The notes under the pieces: model-generated | Told to the model about the DNA's origin: nothing | The model's database searches: none | Seen by the model: the letters and a program-made list of their open reading frames with translations, nothing else | In this document: positions 22,947 to 36,944 of the stretch, piece after piece | Layout: each line of letters begins with the position of its first letter | Numbering within the stretch: position 1 is the stretch's first letter | NCBI GenBank assembly: GCA_036346355.1 | Contig: JAYEVF010000027.1 | Location: 1,922,001 to 1,986,000 of the forward strand | DNA: 64,000 bases | Direction of reading: 5' to 3' | Origin: Rhipidocladum racemiflorum | Taxonomy: Eukaryota; Streptophyta; Magnoliopsida; Poales; Poaceae | Position numbers and translations under genes: made by a program

Positions 22947-23520
22947 TGTAACACCCTCGCAGTTCACGTGCCCGAAGTGCTACCAAAACCTAACTAACTA
23001 TTTGACAAAAAATTAAAAATTTCGGCAAAACCTCCCCTACTTAATGGACATCCACTCAGCAGGCAAAGAGATCACAATTAACATGATAGCAACAATATGA
23101 ACATGCCACGGAATCAATCAACCATCATGACATGTGAGCAAAATCAACTAAGCAAATTATTAATCGCCATCAAATAAACTTAACTACAACACAATTACAC
23201 AATTAATTTGACTAGTTAACAAGTGAATATTCCTCCAATCTACTATTTGAGCACGGCATGAATGTGAATGACGTGGTGCTAATTCCCGACCCGGCGTGTC
23301 ATCCTCAAGTACCTGAAACATTGAATAAAGCAAGCGTGAGTTCAAAACTCAGCGAAGTGCATCAAATCAGCAGAATTAGCCAAATTAGCATTTAGAATTC
23401 AATAAAAAGATCATAAAACAATTATTTCACCACCATTTACATTATTGCATATATCACACACATACCTTATTCAACCTCCTTTGGGTGAGTCCACGACTCT
23501 ATCCCAGCTCCTTACATTAC

Positions 23521-25631
23521 TGTAACACCCCCACACCTAATATGCCCAGAATGTCACCACAACAGCTAAAGACAACAACCATAAACATATTTAGAAGTAA
23601 ATTACACCAACTATAAATTAAACCAACTACACTATTGATTTTAACAAAATTTCAGCAGCATGAACTCTGTTTTTCCATGGTTTTTAAGCATCAATAATAT
23701 AATCAAAACACAATAGCATAATAGAGGACTTCGATCACCTAAATAAAAGGATTTCAACAATAGTTCAAGCCCAGCATATAATCTAACATCTCATGAACCA
23801 ATACGGGGTGAACAATTATTCATAGCAAAAGATACGTCATAAACCAAGTCTAGTTCAATAAAGTAACCCATCACAACTATCGAATGAGTATGAAATTTTT
23901 CTGTTCAGGTGATGCCAAGTGAAGGCGTGTGTCTAGCTCCCTTTCTCAAATGACGAACTCAAGGTACCTAAAAAAATATTAAGCAATAAGCGTGAGTTCA
24001 TCACTCAGCAAAGTGTATTGCAATGATACAAAACAATAACAATTCACATACAAACTTTATGCCATTCACACATCATGAGAAACAACTCATAAACTTCTTC
24101 CTTTATGCTCTCATTTATGCAATGTAATGCAACATGTCTCTTTGCTTAGCACATACTGGTATTGCCGAGTGCACACCCGTTGGTGTACACCCTCTTTCCC
24201 TTCCATCCCGTGGAGGGTGCCTACTCTTACTGACTCGCTCCCATTCACAACCATGGATGGGACTACGAGGTAGGTCTTTTGTGTTCACTACGTGTGAACA
24301 CAGAGGCCCGCATCAGAATGGGTCGCCTCTTCCATTATGCATGCACATATGCCATAAACATGAATTTACTTGCATATAAACTCGATTTAAACAACAGCAT
24401 AACTATTTAACCATTCACATTCATCATATCACAAGCAAAGATCAAACATGGCAACATTAACATAACACATGGAAAACTATATCATTGCGTAACATAATGG
24501 CCCCCTAAACCACAACCACTACAATACACTTGCCTTCAACCTCGTGAGACGGAGTGGCGGGATGTTGAGGGCACTCCCGGGGTCACACCACCTGCACATA
24601 GGTACAATACAGTCAAAAAAATGCCCACAAAACAGCACAAGAACAAACAATGACATCGACTTCGCAACCCTCTTCTAAAACCTAAAAAATAGAGAATTTG
24701 TCCAATAGGACAGTAGGCTTCCAACAAGCATATCTTGAGTTCTACAACTCCAAATCAGGTAACCGAGTACATTTTCTTGAACCTCAGGAAATTTTCCAAC
24801 TTTTTATAAGTATTAGTGAAAACTGATTTGGCCCCTAAAATCCTCTAATCTACAGTTGATCACAGACTGTACCATTCGCGTCATAGATTGGACAGTGTTC
24901 GGTAAAACGATCATAACGTTTAAATGGCTAAACAGAATTTAGCGTTTTCAGTGCCCAATTAAAGGTAATTTGATTACCTACAACTTTCTCAATAGCTAGT
25001 CCCCCCATAAAACACATCTAAAATTCCCAAAACTCAAGCCCTAATTTAGGGTTCAAATCTGCCCAAGGACAGAACGAGGGACAGATCTACAAGCTCCTCA
25101 AACGCAATTAGCAACAGCACATAAACACCAATTTTAAGCATGAAATCCCCCATCTAACCAGCACCATAACCCTACAAAATAATCTAAAATCACTTACCTC
25201 CCTTGAAGAACCAAACAAACGCCAAATTTCTTCTTCTCCCGATCCAATCTCCCTCCAATCGACGGAATCGTCGGATCTCTTTGGGTGGAACGTTCCCAAA
25301 CTGAGCGAGGGCTATGAGGGGAGGGCACTAGGGCCAGCTAGAGATGGAGAGGGGAGGTGCAAGGGGTGGGGAGTGGTGCAGCTAGGGGAGGGGAGGTGGA
25401 GGGGCGCACCAAGGGAGGGGTGGCGGTTAGGGTTGGAGGAGAGGGGCCAGCAAGGGGGGTGGGGGCGCATGGAGTGGGGAGGGATTAGGGTTGGCAGCCT
25501 TTCTCCCCCCTCATGGGATGAAAACCTCCCACCGGAAGCCCACAACTCAAAACCCTAAGGCCCAAACTCTCCCGGACAAGCCCAAACACCCCGAAAAGCC
25601 AAACGATCTAAAATCTTACCATAATGTCACA
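23521..25631 (-). repeat. 3' LTR of element C (2.1 kb)
   Basis: Plus-strand text runs TGTAACACCC to TAATGTCACA. The part 23521-24390 is about 96% identical by eye to 29901-29933 plus 33415-34240. The remainder (24390-25631) resembles 34470-36055 only in layout and short words. A G/A-rich tract at 25311-25520 has open frames without coding character. Confidence 0.8.
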
Positions 25632-25644
25632 TTCTCTCCCCCTT
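25632..25644 (-). other. polypurine tract of element C
   Basis: Minus strand AAGGGGGAGAGAA immediately before TGTGACATTATGG, the start of the 3' LTR. Confidence 0.75.
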
Positions 25645-28600
25645 AACAGGATTCGACCTCGAATCCGAAGAATGCCAAAATCAAGAACAAAGTCCCCAAG
25701 GAACTAAAGACTTCTTCGCAACACAAAAACACCCACACAAAGACTCAAACCGAACCAAACGACAAACCAACTCCCAAAACCAACACCTGGCAAGAAAGAA
25801 TTGACTTAGCTCAACTAAGTGCAGTCTCTCACGATTCCACCTTTCATTTCAATTCCCAATAACATTTGCAAATGACAACCGCAATCCTCGATTTCACCCA
25901 CTAAAGGGCTCCATAAAATTAATACGCCCAAATCCTCACTTCAAACACTTCATACTAGTATCGCAAACAATCTGGTGAACTCAGAACAACTTCTTTTTTT
26001 TGGCACTACAGGTACGACTCGTATAATCAGTAATTTTCTTCCGAAGAACAAAAGACCAATATCTGAACTCAACTCTAAATTCCTTTTTCAACTTCATTCA
26101 CCAAAACCTTAATCTCATTTCTTAACCTATCTACCACAATTCTTTAAACTTAAGATGACACAATCAAAGCGAGTCACATCTCTTTTAACATCCTCTCTAC
26201 CACCAAATCACCAATGGTAACTTGTTTCTAACTGGGGTTCTAAACGTGACCCCACAAGAACAAAGAAGACACTGGTTCTCAACTCTTGCAATTGATCACC
26301 CTTTAAATCGAACGGACCATTACCGAGAAATGCCATCGAAAGAAATAACTCACTAAGGCACAACTGCCTTTCCAATTCGCAATCACATTATAATTCATTC
26401 TATCCGCTCCCAAGCATATCTCATCCCCAGAGACATTTTAGCTAAAACAGATGTTCACGACCGGACACCTTACATCAATTATCATCACCTTCTTCACAAC
26501 CAGCGATACTCTCAAAAGATTTGAACCAACATCACAACTTCCATCATGATCCACCTTTCAAACCCCAATCAAGGTTTTACACCTAGCCCAAGCTAGGGCC
26601 GTAACTCACTACCACATCACAATTGGTGCTTTTTCCAAGAGGGTGTCGCCCTCACAATCTTTTCACGCAAACAACCAAGCCCAAGAGTATAAATCTTGAT
26701 TATACTCAACAATAATCCCGTGGACGTTCATATTCTCACTCCTATCTATAGTGCAAAAGAAGTACGATTCTTTTGAACCCAAGTAGGCCAGATACAACAA
26801 CTCGAACCCCAAAGCGCTAAAAACCACTTGGAAAGAATTTGACAACATCCAAAGAGCACTCATTTTATTTTCCTAAGCCAAAATGTAAAGGAAACTCAAA
26901 TCTCTTACACCACAGCTAAAAAAATACCAGACATTACTCATTCTTTCTTTTCATGCTAGAAAGTAATGGAAATCTCGACTCATGACATGAATGCAAAATT
27001 TTCTAGAGCAGTCCGGATTAGTCATATATCCATATATGACTTTCTCACCGACCTGGCTCAGCAACTCCTTTATGGTTATATATAAATAAACGATGTCATG
27101 CTTCCTTTTCACCATTCATTCATCATGTAACAACAATACCGAATAATCATTCACAAAGAGACTTCATTCTCTTTATCACATGATTGAAATACAAATAACA
27201 TCGATGATTGCAATAATACATATTAACTATGACGGCAGCACAGTTAACAGTAAAACACCACGTCGCATCACAACCCAACATCAATTGAAAGCTAAACTTG
27301 CAAAAACTCCACATTCACAACCAACACAAATTTTCTCAAAGAGAAAGGAAAACTCATTCCCAAAAGAGAACACTTCACCAACAAAATCACTTATGAAACA
27401 TTCATAAGATCCACCTTTTTAAGCACTCGCAAACACCACACACAAATTCCGATTAAATCCAACTCTAGTCATAATAGAGTTACAAATTAAGTGCTTAACT
27501 CAAGGGCGTACAACACATCCCACCATGTCCATTTGCTTCCTTTAAATATGGCCTCCAAAGATAATTTAGTTGAACGCGAAAGAGAGCGTCCCACTCAAAA
27601 ACTTTTGGGTGCAGATCCCTACTCAACATAAGCTAAACAAATTTGCCAAAACCAAAGATTAGCATGGTTCGATAACCTACAATATTCCGGAATCCATCAA
27701 CCAATTACTTCCAAAACTACACTTTCATCCTCATTTTTGACCATTAAAGCCAAGTCCGCAACTTGACCAATGATTCAACTTAATCAAATCATACAATCAA
27801 TTGCATCCGCAAATCTCTCAAAGAAGGTTCTACTTGAATCCCACCATTTCTAGTATTCCAATCTCTTAACCATTCAGGATCTTGTACTCACCAAAATCCT
27901 AAAAAATCCAACACCCTTGAACAGAAGTTACAAAACCTGATCTTCTCTTAGTTTCCTTTTCTTATTCACATAACCATAACCATCACTAGCTGTATAATCA
28001 TCAAGCCATAATCCAGGCCCATCTCATGACAACTAACAAGGAGAACCACGTTCTCACTTCTTCAATACAAATAACTTATCTATTAATTCAGCATAATATG
28101 AGCCATCACCCATACAATTTGTGCATTCTAGTCCTAACATACCTTTTCAGCACTTATTCGATATAATCAACAATTACTTTTCGTACAATCCCTAAACCAC
28201 ATGTTCAATACCCCCAGTTCGTTCCATCAATAAACACTTCTAATCATTCGATACGAACTCCAGTAGTCATACTTCAACCACGGACCATAGACAAACATTT
28301 GTCAATGAAAAATTCAACCTTTCGTACAATCACTCCATATATTCCTATTCTTTGATTACACATCAATTAAGTCATTTTGTTGATTTACAATTTGATTGAC
28401 CCCTAAGCAATATAAGCCAACAATCATCATGTCTCTACACCATCATACTACGATGCTTTACATCACCACCCTGCGATCATAAATTCGCCAAGCAGAAAAT
28501 TCTAGATCCTCTCAAGCGGGATCAATTCTTACAAAAATTCGAATTTCCAATTACTCCCATGACTCACAACACTTTGCATACAAAACTAATCAACCTTCAC

Positions 28601-29886
28601 TTTAGATTAATTAACACTTCCTTTAATCCTCCTTTATCAATATAATCATTTTAGGTTGTCTTCAAACAACCGTCAACCTCGCTCTAACCAAACTAGTAGT
28701 TCACATCATCTCGATATTCTAACTACACAACACAGACATAAAATTTCTAAACACCCTCATGGGTCACCTACCTTTGACAAACAGGATGCAACCCCAATCC
28801 TTAAGGATAACCACAGCTCTTGAACAAGAACGAATACCGATATTCAGTTTCTCCTTTCCAGAAAAGAAAGAAAAAAAAAACAAAACCCAAACAGAATTAC
28901 AAGAGAGATTAACTCTCAAATTCCCAAATTCTGATAGCAAAAGATCTTCCAATTAAACACCAAACTCCAAACTTCCACGAAAGAAGAGGGGTTTTTCAAA
29001 GATGATTTTCCAAGTAAGTAAAACGACGAGATCAAATACCCCTTACTCTTACAAAGACACAAAACCTCAGCCCTCACAACCAGGTCTAGCACAACAGAAC
29101 AAAAACTCTTTTTAACCTGGGAGGAAGACAACCACAAGAATAAATCGATAACTTTCTCCGTAAAGCAACCAACAAAACTGGGCGTCAAAGCCGAAATAGC
29201 GACCAAAAGAGACACAACACTAAACTCTTCTTCTTTGTCTTCAACCAAAGAAGACAAAACCAAGAACCGCCGAAGGAACAGTCAGCGAAAATCCAATACC
29301 AAACACTTTTCCTTTGATTTCAACCAACTAAGACGAAGAAAACCAACCAAAACTGATCGTCAGAATGGTAAGGAAAATACGAAAGGGTCTACCACCAACT
29401 CTTCTATTTAACTCCAACCAACTTCCCGATCTACGACAGAAAAGACAAGCACTCTCTCCCATGGAAGGCTATTAGTCATTCGGTGATGGCTCTAACCGGC
29501 CACACCGTCAAACCACAACCTTACTATGAACAAAAACGTGACCAAAACCCTTCGGTACCACAACCTCACTTAATCACAATACAAGAACAACTCAATTCAT
29601 TCCTTTCATGAACATAGCAACATACATTATCAAATGTTGCATTCAACATCAAAGCTTAAATACAACATTTAAGCGTAAAGCAACGATACCCATACCCTTT
29701 TCCTACTGTGCACCAGAGTGTGTCAAGCTTTAAATTAATTAGCCATTCTATATCAAATTTTATTGTTGCTATCCTATAGCAAAATTTTAAATATGAACGT
29801 AAGCCATGTTTCTAGGTTATCCCAAATCACATTTTAGTTGAACTTATGGTATGACACTAAATACAAGTTCCATGGACTTAAAGCCC
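25645..29886. other. internal region of element C, no coding capacity
   Basis: A-rich on the plus strand and AT-rich throughout. The longest minus-strand frames are around 115 codons or less, with no recognisable gag, protease, RT or integrase motif in either strand. I see no host gene in it. It could be a non-coding cargo or a fully eroded coding region; protein-level search of frames across stops would decide. Confidence 0.6.
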
Positions 29887-29898
29887 GCTCTGATACCA
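29887..29898 (-). other. primer binding site of element C
   Basis: Minus strand TGGTATCAGAGC, two bases inside the 5' LTR end at 29901. Confidence 0.88.
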
Positions 29899-29933
29899 AA
29901 TGTAACACCCCGGCACCTAATATGCCCAGAATG

Positions 29934-32900
29934 TGTGAGACCTCGGATCGGCTATCCGACATCTCCTGTGTATTTCTGTACTAGTCCCAGATCAGTAGCT
30001 AGTACACACAGTCAATAGTTAAGTATCATTGCTGAACATAACGAAATTGTAACATAAATATAAAGTATTAGCCACATGGCTACTTATTACATCAAATGGT
30101 CACCTGACCAGAGTTACGGCAGCGGAATAAAAACGAAAAGAAGCGAAACCCAGATAACACCACAAGCGATGACTAGGCACGTGCTAGTTGTCCTGGCGAT
30201 CCTTTTTGAACTCTTCAGGGTAGTATTCACCGTCATCAACGGCGTCCTGATAGTTTTCTGATGACAACAGTTTATGTAGTATGTGAGTACAAAAGTACTC
30301 ACCAAGTCTGGGAAAGTATGCACATGTGGGGCTTTCCAAGGAAGGCTTAATATGGTTTATTTGCATAAAGCTGAGTTTCAACAAATCATACTTATTAATA
30401 GTTTTCACAAAGCACATTTTAACAATTATTTTAACAATTGAATTATTTAATAGTCCAGTGAAGGTTCTTGCCACCAACACAAGTATAAGAGCTCTCCGCC
30501 ATCTTTTAAAAGATCAAGATTATCCACACATGACTCTATCCGTCATGACATCAAATAGATTCCATCTACCTAGTTGGCTCAAACCGCCAATTAAACATCC
30601 GAAAGTTTTAACCACTCCCGAATCCCAAGACATCATTTATTTTCAAAACCAAAACCAAAGTTTACCAGTATGAAAGCATTCTTTGCTTTGCCCTTGACCG
30701 TAGGCACGACTATTCGAATAGTTTTAACTCTACAGAGGTGTATAGTTTTACCCACAAGACATGATCATCTCTTTAATGCGATGCAATTAACACACTTCCT
30801 TTGGTGTGTCGGCAGAGAGATCATGACAAGGCCTTTACAATGTATACGCCTAACGCGACCCAACCGCTGAGGTTTCACCGCTGTTAGGGTTCAATCCACC
30901 CAGTACAGAAGCCCCCTCTTGCGACGTGTGAGAAAAACAGTCTTGCCTCTATCTGGCACTCACATTCCACCGTTTGGTGAGTCTAAGTTAGGTTTCTACA
31001 AATTATTTAGCTAGGTCGTAGCATTATAGACATGTGGTAGTACGGTAATGCTTAGAATGGACAGTCATAAGCGTCGGTCCTTAATTGACTTGGGGCGGTG
31101 CTTGCACATTGGAAACTAGTGCTCAATCCGCACCCATCCGACATTCCATTCCGCCCAAGTCCAAATCCTTTTTATTTTTATTTTTATTTTAGAAAAACAG
31201 TACCAAATACTTTGTAATAATTTCCAAATCACACTTTAAATCGTAACTTTTGTATAATCCCACCCATGGGTCATTTTCATCAATTCGGGTACTAAGCATA
31301 TCTACCGTTCTAACCAACAAAAGTCACAATATAAAATATACATGACATAGCAAAGAGTCCTAGGGTTACAATTAAGCATGGGTATCAATAATCAAGGAGG
31401 TAATCGCAATTTGGATTAACTAATCATCTATATTTGACATACGATGATAAAGATAGCGATGCATGTTTATAAAGCATTGTAAACACATTTGCAAACATGG
31501 AATCAAAATGCATCAAGGGACTTGCCTTCAGTCGCAGCGGGGATGTCGAACTCTTGAAGTCCGACGGCGGGATCGGCGGACTCGGCTATATTTGACATAC
31601 GATGATAAAGATAGCGATGCATGTTTATAAAGCATTGTAAACACATTTGCAAACATGGAATCAAAATGCATCAAGGGACTTGCCTTCAGTCGCAGCGGGG
31701 ATGTCGAACTCTTGAAGTCCGACGGCGGGATCGGCGGACTCGGCGGGATCCTCGGCTACGCGCAAAACGGTACAACGAATAAATAATAATAAAATAAATA
31801 AAATCAAAAAATTATAAAACTTATACTGGCAGGTAGATCTTGAATTTAGATGAATTTAGAAATTTGAACGGAGTCAATCGGAGTTCGGACGGAAAAGCTA
31901 TGAGCCTCCGAAGTTGGAAAATCCTGGAAAATACGAAATCGAGGAATATTCCATAGCATCTTTATTTTTGGCTGAATTTCCAATTAATGAGTCAATGGAT
32001 GGTGGGGCCCGGCTGTCATTGAGTTGGACCTTCTTCCCCAAAGGCTCAAAGAACAGAGGAGCCAAGCTCCATTGGGCTCCGGCGAGATGGGGCCGACGCA
32101 CGGGCTGACGTGGCCTGGGCGAATCTGCGGAGGCGTGTAAGTTGGCGCGTGGAGGCGGCCAGTAGCAGCGGCTCGGGCGGCGCTAGGGCGGCGTGAGGTC
32201 GGCGAGGCATCGCGAGGTCCGGCGGCAGGCGGCGGTGCCGACCAGCCACCCGGCCGGCGCAAGGATGCCCGAGTAGGCGAGGCGCGCTATGGCGAGCGCG
32301 CTGCGGCGGGCACCGGCGGGGCGCTGGGTGGCGGCGGTGACGCCGAGGGCTCCCGACGGGCGGCGAGCCGGGCGGCGACATCGCGGCGACCGGAGGACAA
32401 GAACAGAGCTCCCCCAAAATTTCCAAAAACCCGCAAATTCCATGGAAATTGATAGATGAACTTGCAAATTAAATGGAGTACTAGCTAAAGGACATCTAGA
32501 GAAGCTTAATCTTGCAAGGAATTGAACAATAGCTCACCGGAGAAGATGAATTGACGACGAACGACGGTTCGGCCGAAGCGACAAAAACTCAAAATTTGGA
32601 TCCAAATCCTGATAAAACCTAAAATTGATTGATGAGTTAGAATCTAGACATCCATACGCACCCAAGGGAACTAACGGAATTGGATTCGGCTCACCGGAGA
32701 AGAAGATTTGATGAAGAAACCAAAGAACACAAAAAACGGTGTTCCTCGTCGGTTTTTGCAATCTCCCGGATGAATGGCGAGGAGAGGCTAAAGGAGGATG
32801 ATACCACCGGAAAGAGCACTCCAACAAGAAGATTTGAGAGGTGGAAGCACGCCGTTTGGAGTTGAAACGGCCGAGTAATGAGCAATTAATTGAATTTCGG

Positions 32901-33409
32901 TTTTGGAAGGATAGAGCCATTTCCGGCGAGAGCTGGGGCTAAAGATCATGGGGGATGGAAAGGTTTCGTCGCTATTAATCCAACGGATCCGGCCGTTTGC
33001 GATTTGGTGCATTGAATGGAAAGTTATGAGTGATTGAAGGAAGGGAGCTATGAATGGAAAGATGAAGTTCTTGCTCTGGAAGAACCCCATCGGGAGGTTG
33101 AAGATGAAACTGTAGCATGCCACGTGTCGCTCCGCGATTGGCCGAGAATTACGCGAAAGCGATGCCCTAGTGAAAAATTAGCAAAAATGATCTAAAAATT
33201 CCGGACAAATTCCTAGAACCATTAGGGAATATTTGGAACCCAATAAAATTGGTTTCGCGGAATTTGGATGAAATTTCGAGGGAGAATTGAACTCCGATTT
33301 TGGATGGATAAGGATGCCAGGTTAAATTAAACACCAAGGGAAATCCAATTTTTGAATTTAATTAATTTAAATTAAATTTTTGCAGCAGACCGAAATTGAG
33401 GATGTTACA
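29934..33409 (-). mobile_element. Solo LTR A' of the element A family (3.48 kb)
   Basis: Reverse-complement copy of the A LTR, from TGTGAGACC (29934) to GGATGTTACA (33409), flanked by a perfect 5-bp duplication GAATG (29929-29933, 33410-33414). No internal sequence, so it arose by LTR-LTR recombination. Its GC-rich segment (about 32040-32400) and the stretch to 33110 do not match the same part of the A 3' LTR. Confidence 0.92.
31428..31743. repeat. 158-bp tandem duplication inside solo LTR A'
   Basis: Copies 31428-31585 and 31586-31743 start CTATATTTGACATACGATG and end CGGCGGACTCGG; I see no difference between them. Other family members have one copy, so the duplication is private and recent. 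Confidence 0.88.
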
Positions 33410-33989
33410 GAATGTCACCACAACAGCTAAAGACAACAACCATAAACATATTTAGAAGTAAATTACACCAACTACACTATTGATTTTTAACAAAATTTCA
33501 GCAGCATAAACTCTGTTTTTCCATGGTTTTTAAGCATCAATAATATAATCAAAACACAATAGCTTAATAGAGGACTTCGATCACCTAAATAAAAGGATTT
33601 CAACAACAGTTCAAGCCCAGCATATAATTTAACATCTCATGAACCAATACGGGGTGAACAATTATTCACAGCAAAAGATACGTCATAAACCAAGTCTTGT
33701 TCAATAAAGTAATCCATCATAACTATCAAATGAGTATGAAATTTTCTGTTCAGGTGATGCCAAGTGAAGGCATGTGTCTAGCTCTCTTTCCCAAATGCCG
33801 ATCTCCAGGTACCTAAAAAAAACATTAAGCAACAAGCGTGAGTTCATCACTCAGCAAAGAGTATTGCAATGATACAAAACAATAACAATTCACATACATA
33901 CTTTATGCTATTCACACATCATGAGAAACAACTCATCAACTTCTTCCTTTATGCTCTCATTTATGCAATGCAATGCAACATGTCTCTTT

Positions 33990-34470
33990 GCTTAGCACAT
34001 ACCGGTATTGCTGAGTGCACACCCGTCGGTGTACACTCTCTTTCCCTTCCATCCCGTGAAGGATGCCTACTCTTACTGACTCGCTCCCATTCACAATCAT
34101 GGATGGGACTATGAGTTAGGTCTTTCATGTTCACTACGTGTGAACACAGACGCCCACATAAGAATGAGTCGCATTTTCCTTTATGCATGCACATATGCCA
34201 TAAACATGAATTTACTTGCATATAAACTCGATTCAATGCACATGAATGCTCTTTTCGATGCACGTACCGGTACTGCCGAGTGCACACCCATCGGTGTGCA
34301 CCCTCACATCCCTTCCATCTCGTGGAGGGTGCCTACTCTTACTGTCTCGCTCCCATTCACCTCGATGAATGGGACAACGAGGTAGGACTTTCATGTTCAC
34401 TACGTCTGAACACAGAGGCCCACATCAGAATGGGTCACCTCTTCCATTATGAATGCACAAATGCAACTAA
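33990..34470. repeat. diverged tandem duplication in 5' LTR of C
   Basis: Two copies of about 210 bp (from 33990 and from 34254) share ACCGGTA.TGC.GAGTGCACACCC, the TGCCTACTCTTACTG word and TTCATGTTCACTACGT, at about 265-bp spacing. The left LTR has one copy at 24150-24350. Confidence 0.75.
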
Positions 34471-36128
34471 CACAATTAAATTGCATGTACAATCATTTCT
34501 ATCATTCCACATGCAAATTTAAATACATGATCATCAACCATACTCACATCCAATACTTAACATTCATATCCATTTAATCGATTCACACACATACGACATA
34601 CCTATATATCTATGAACTTAGCATTTTCATCATCATAATTATCAACATGGTCAAAATCACAAAGCAAAGCATGCCTCATTCCTTTTAGCATTTAATCGAT
34701 ATGATACACTTGCCTCTTTACCACGCGACGAGGTGGGACGCGAGCGCGAGACCCCACCTGAAGGTACACCCCCTGCAAATAAATGCAATCTGCTCAAAAA
34801 ACATGCCAACCAAACAACCGCAAGACTTAGCACAAGATCGATTCAACAACCCACTCCGAAACCCCGGAAAAACATAAATCTACCCAACGGGGACTACAGC
34901 CTTCCAATCAGCAAATCTTTTAATTCGCTTAAGCAAATGGAGTGAACTCAGCTCCTAATTAATCATAAGAGGTTGCCCTACAGCTATCTCAAAGCCAATC
35001 ATGCTGGAGATACCCGAAGGCCTCCAAAATCGGTCACTAAACCCCAACAGAAAATGGAGCGTGCTGAAATTTTCCAATTTCAACACCGCGACTTCTAAAT
35101 AGCATAACTTTTGATTGGCTTATCGGATTTTCGTGTTCTTGTACTCAAAATGACCGCGAGGAGATAAACTACACGTAGCATAGCCAATCACTCATCCAAC
35201 ACACACACGCTGTTCCCAGATTGCAGAAGAACAGAGGGTACCGACCACCCAGCTCACTTCGGACAGACCTCACGGAAAACGGTGTAACTTCCTAACGGCT
35301 GGGCCAAATCGTGACTTCTTGAGATCTAACGAAACTTAAGAACACGATCTACGAATTTCTCCACAGCCAACTAACCGGGAGACGAGTCTAACTTGCACAA
35401 ATTGAGCTCTGAAGCCGGCTGTTGGAACAGTCCACAAAACAACACACATCCTCTCCAACCTAGGGCTAGTTCCCTCCACAAATTTCAGATCTAAGGACTC
35501 TAAACCCCAAAACAACCACCTAGAGCCTCCAAATCTGAGCACACAATAGAAAAGCTCATGGAATACCTTCACTTACCATGAAGATGGAGTAATGGAGGAG
35601 GATGGGGAGGGGTGGCTAGAACAGGAGGGAGGAGTGCCGGCTTGGGGCTCGCCGGCCAGAGGCAACAAGGGTGGTGCTCGGCTGAAGGCAGGGGAGCAGT
35701 TCGGCTAGGGACTGCATGGGGCGATGCCTAGGGCAGTAGGGGCTGGCGCTCGACCAGGAGGAAGGCGAGGGAGGCTCGTCGGCCAGGGGTGCAAGGGGCG
35801 ATGCCTAGGGCAGGAAGGGCTACTTGGCCTGGATCTGCAGGGAGGCATTGGGGGAGTTAGCGGGAAAGGAAAGACCAGGGGGGCCGATCCAGGAAAGAAG
35901 GAAAGAGCAATCGGGTGGAAAAGAAAAATGGAAGGAGAGAAAAAGTAGGGTTAGGTGGGAAAATTAGGTGGGGGAGGGAAAATTCAGGAAAAAAAAACCC
36001 TCCCACACAACCCAATTTATCCCTAACCCGCGCAGATAGATCCACCATCTCTGAAATTACCTGCTAGCGGGGGCCTACACTCTCCCGATTGAAAACCCAG
36101 GACTTAGAGCAAGTTTCACAATATTACA

Positions 36129-36859
36129 AGAAGAGTTGAGGAAGCCTCCGCGTGAGTGTGATTGTCGATGCCAATCTCCTCAAGAAGGAGACGTGATCTG
36201 GCCATGATGAACGAATGCATGGGATCCTGCATGCCAAGGACAGTGGCTAGCACCTGAAATTTCTGGTTGAGGACATTGATCATCTACAGGGTTAGTGTGT
36301 TGTCAAAGACGGGCTGGTCGACGTCCTCCAACGCGTCGGCAAGACCTTTGAGGCGGCGGCAGTAGGTGCCTATGGTCATGTCGCCCTGCACTATCGCTCG
36401 GAACTCGACGCTGAGATGAAGTGTGCGGCTGGGTTTGTTATCGTGGAAGAATGCATGGGGCTTACTCCACACATCGTACGTCGTCGCATTGGGGGACATA
36501 ACAATGTCCAGAAGTTCATCGGAGATGGTGGAGTAGATCCACAGAGCGACGGTGACGTCGGCGCACTGCCATTCTTCGTTCTCATGCTTCGGGTTGGAGA
36601 ATTCCTCGACGTGCTCCCGAAGATCAAACTTGGTGAGAATGTAGAGAATGAAATTCTTCCACTTATTATAGTTGTGGGCAGCCAGATCGAGTTTGAAGTT
36701 GAGATAACTAGAGATGTTGATGTGGTGTATGGAGATGGAGGAAGACTAGGTGGAAGATGGGAACGATGCAAAAGGAAGTGGCATGGGGTTGTTGCCATTG
36801 CTGATGTCGAAAACGCGGTCATGGTCGGTATCGGCGACGTCGGAGTGACCGTCGCTCAT
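36129..36859 (-). pseudogene. copia gag, N-terminal and UBN2-type domain
   Basis: Minus strand from ATG at 36859 (MSDGHSDVADTDHDRVFDIS). The domain continues with LDLAAHNYNKWKNFIL, ALWIYSTISDELLDIV, YDVWSKPHAFFHDNKPSR, LKGLADALEDV and FIMARSRLLLEE, the usual copia gag signature. In-frame TAG stops lie at 36746-36748 and 36284-36286, and another stop shortly before the D insertion. Gag would assemble the particle; this copy is dead. A 174-codon plus-strand frame over the same bases is its antisense shadow. Confidence 0.85.
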
Positions 36860-36882
36860 GATGGACGAGAGGAGGAAAAGAT

Positions 36883-36895
36883 GGCTCTAATATCA
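36883..36895 (-). other. primer binding site of the copia element, mutated
   Basis: Minus strand TGATATTAGAGCC against the expected TGGTATCAGAGCC; two transitions. It lies between the copia 5' LTR and gag. Confidence 0.65.
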
Positions 36896-36944
36896 AGAAG
36901 AATCACAGAATTCACCACACCTCGTATTGATCCATATTAACAGA

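Larger units (their letters stand above)
23521..36055 (-). mobile_element. Element C: LTR retrotransposon lacking coding capacity (LARD-like)
   Basis: Minus orientation is shown by a tRNA-iMet primer site next to the right LTR (29887-29898) and a purine tract next to the left LTR (25632-25644). Flanking duplication is ATTAC. The 4.2-kb interior has no long frame, as in large retrotransposon derivatives such as rice Dasheng. The two LTRs agree closely over their first 800 bp but are only loosely related beyond that. The outer right end is degraded (no clear TG/CA). Confidence 0.75.
29901..36055 (-). repeat. 5' LTR of element C, split by solo LTR A'
   Basis: Parts 29901-29933 and 33415-36055. 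The A' insertion duplicated GAATG. Compared with the left LTR it carries an extra diverged tandem copy (33990-34470) and a quite different outer half that includes a GC-rich block at 35580-35940. Confidence 0.75.
22947..36128 (-). mobile_element. Solo LTR D (642 bp), split by element C
   Basis: Left part 22947-23520 (TGTAACACCCTCGCAG) and right part 36061-36128 (ending ATATTACA). The flanks are AGAAG at 22942-22946 and 36129-36133, a 5-bp target duplication within copia gag. No internal region or second LTR, so it is a solo LTR in minus or undefined orientation. ATTAC (23516-23520, 36056-36060) marks the insertion of C within it. Confidence 0.75.

Noticed and set aside
25312..25558. Pro- or Gly-rich frames in the left LTR of C
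   Set aside because: A G/A-rich low-complexity tract in an LTR; no counterpart in the right LTR.
32046..32467. Arg/Pro-rich frames of 94-126 codons in solo LTR A'
   Set aside because: They lie in the GC-rich variable segment, are frame-independent in composition and are absent from other copies.
36416..36940. 174-codon plus-strand frame
   Set aside because: It is antisense to the copia gag, whose signature on the minus strand is clear.
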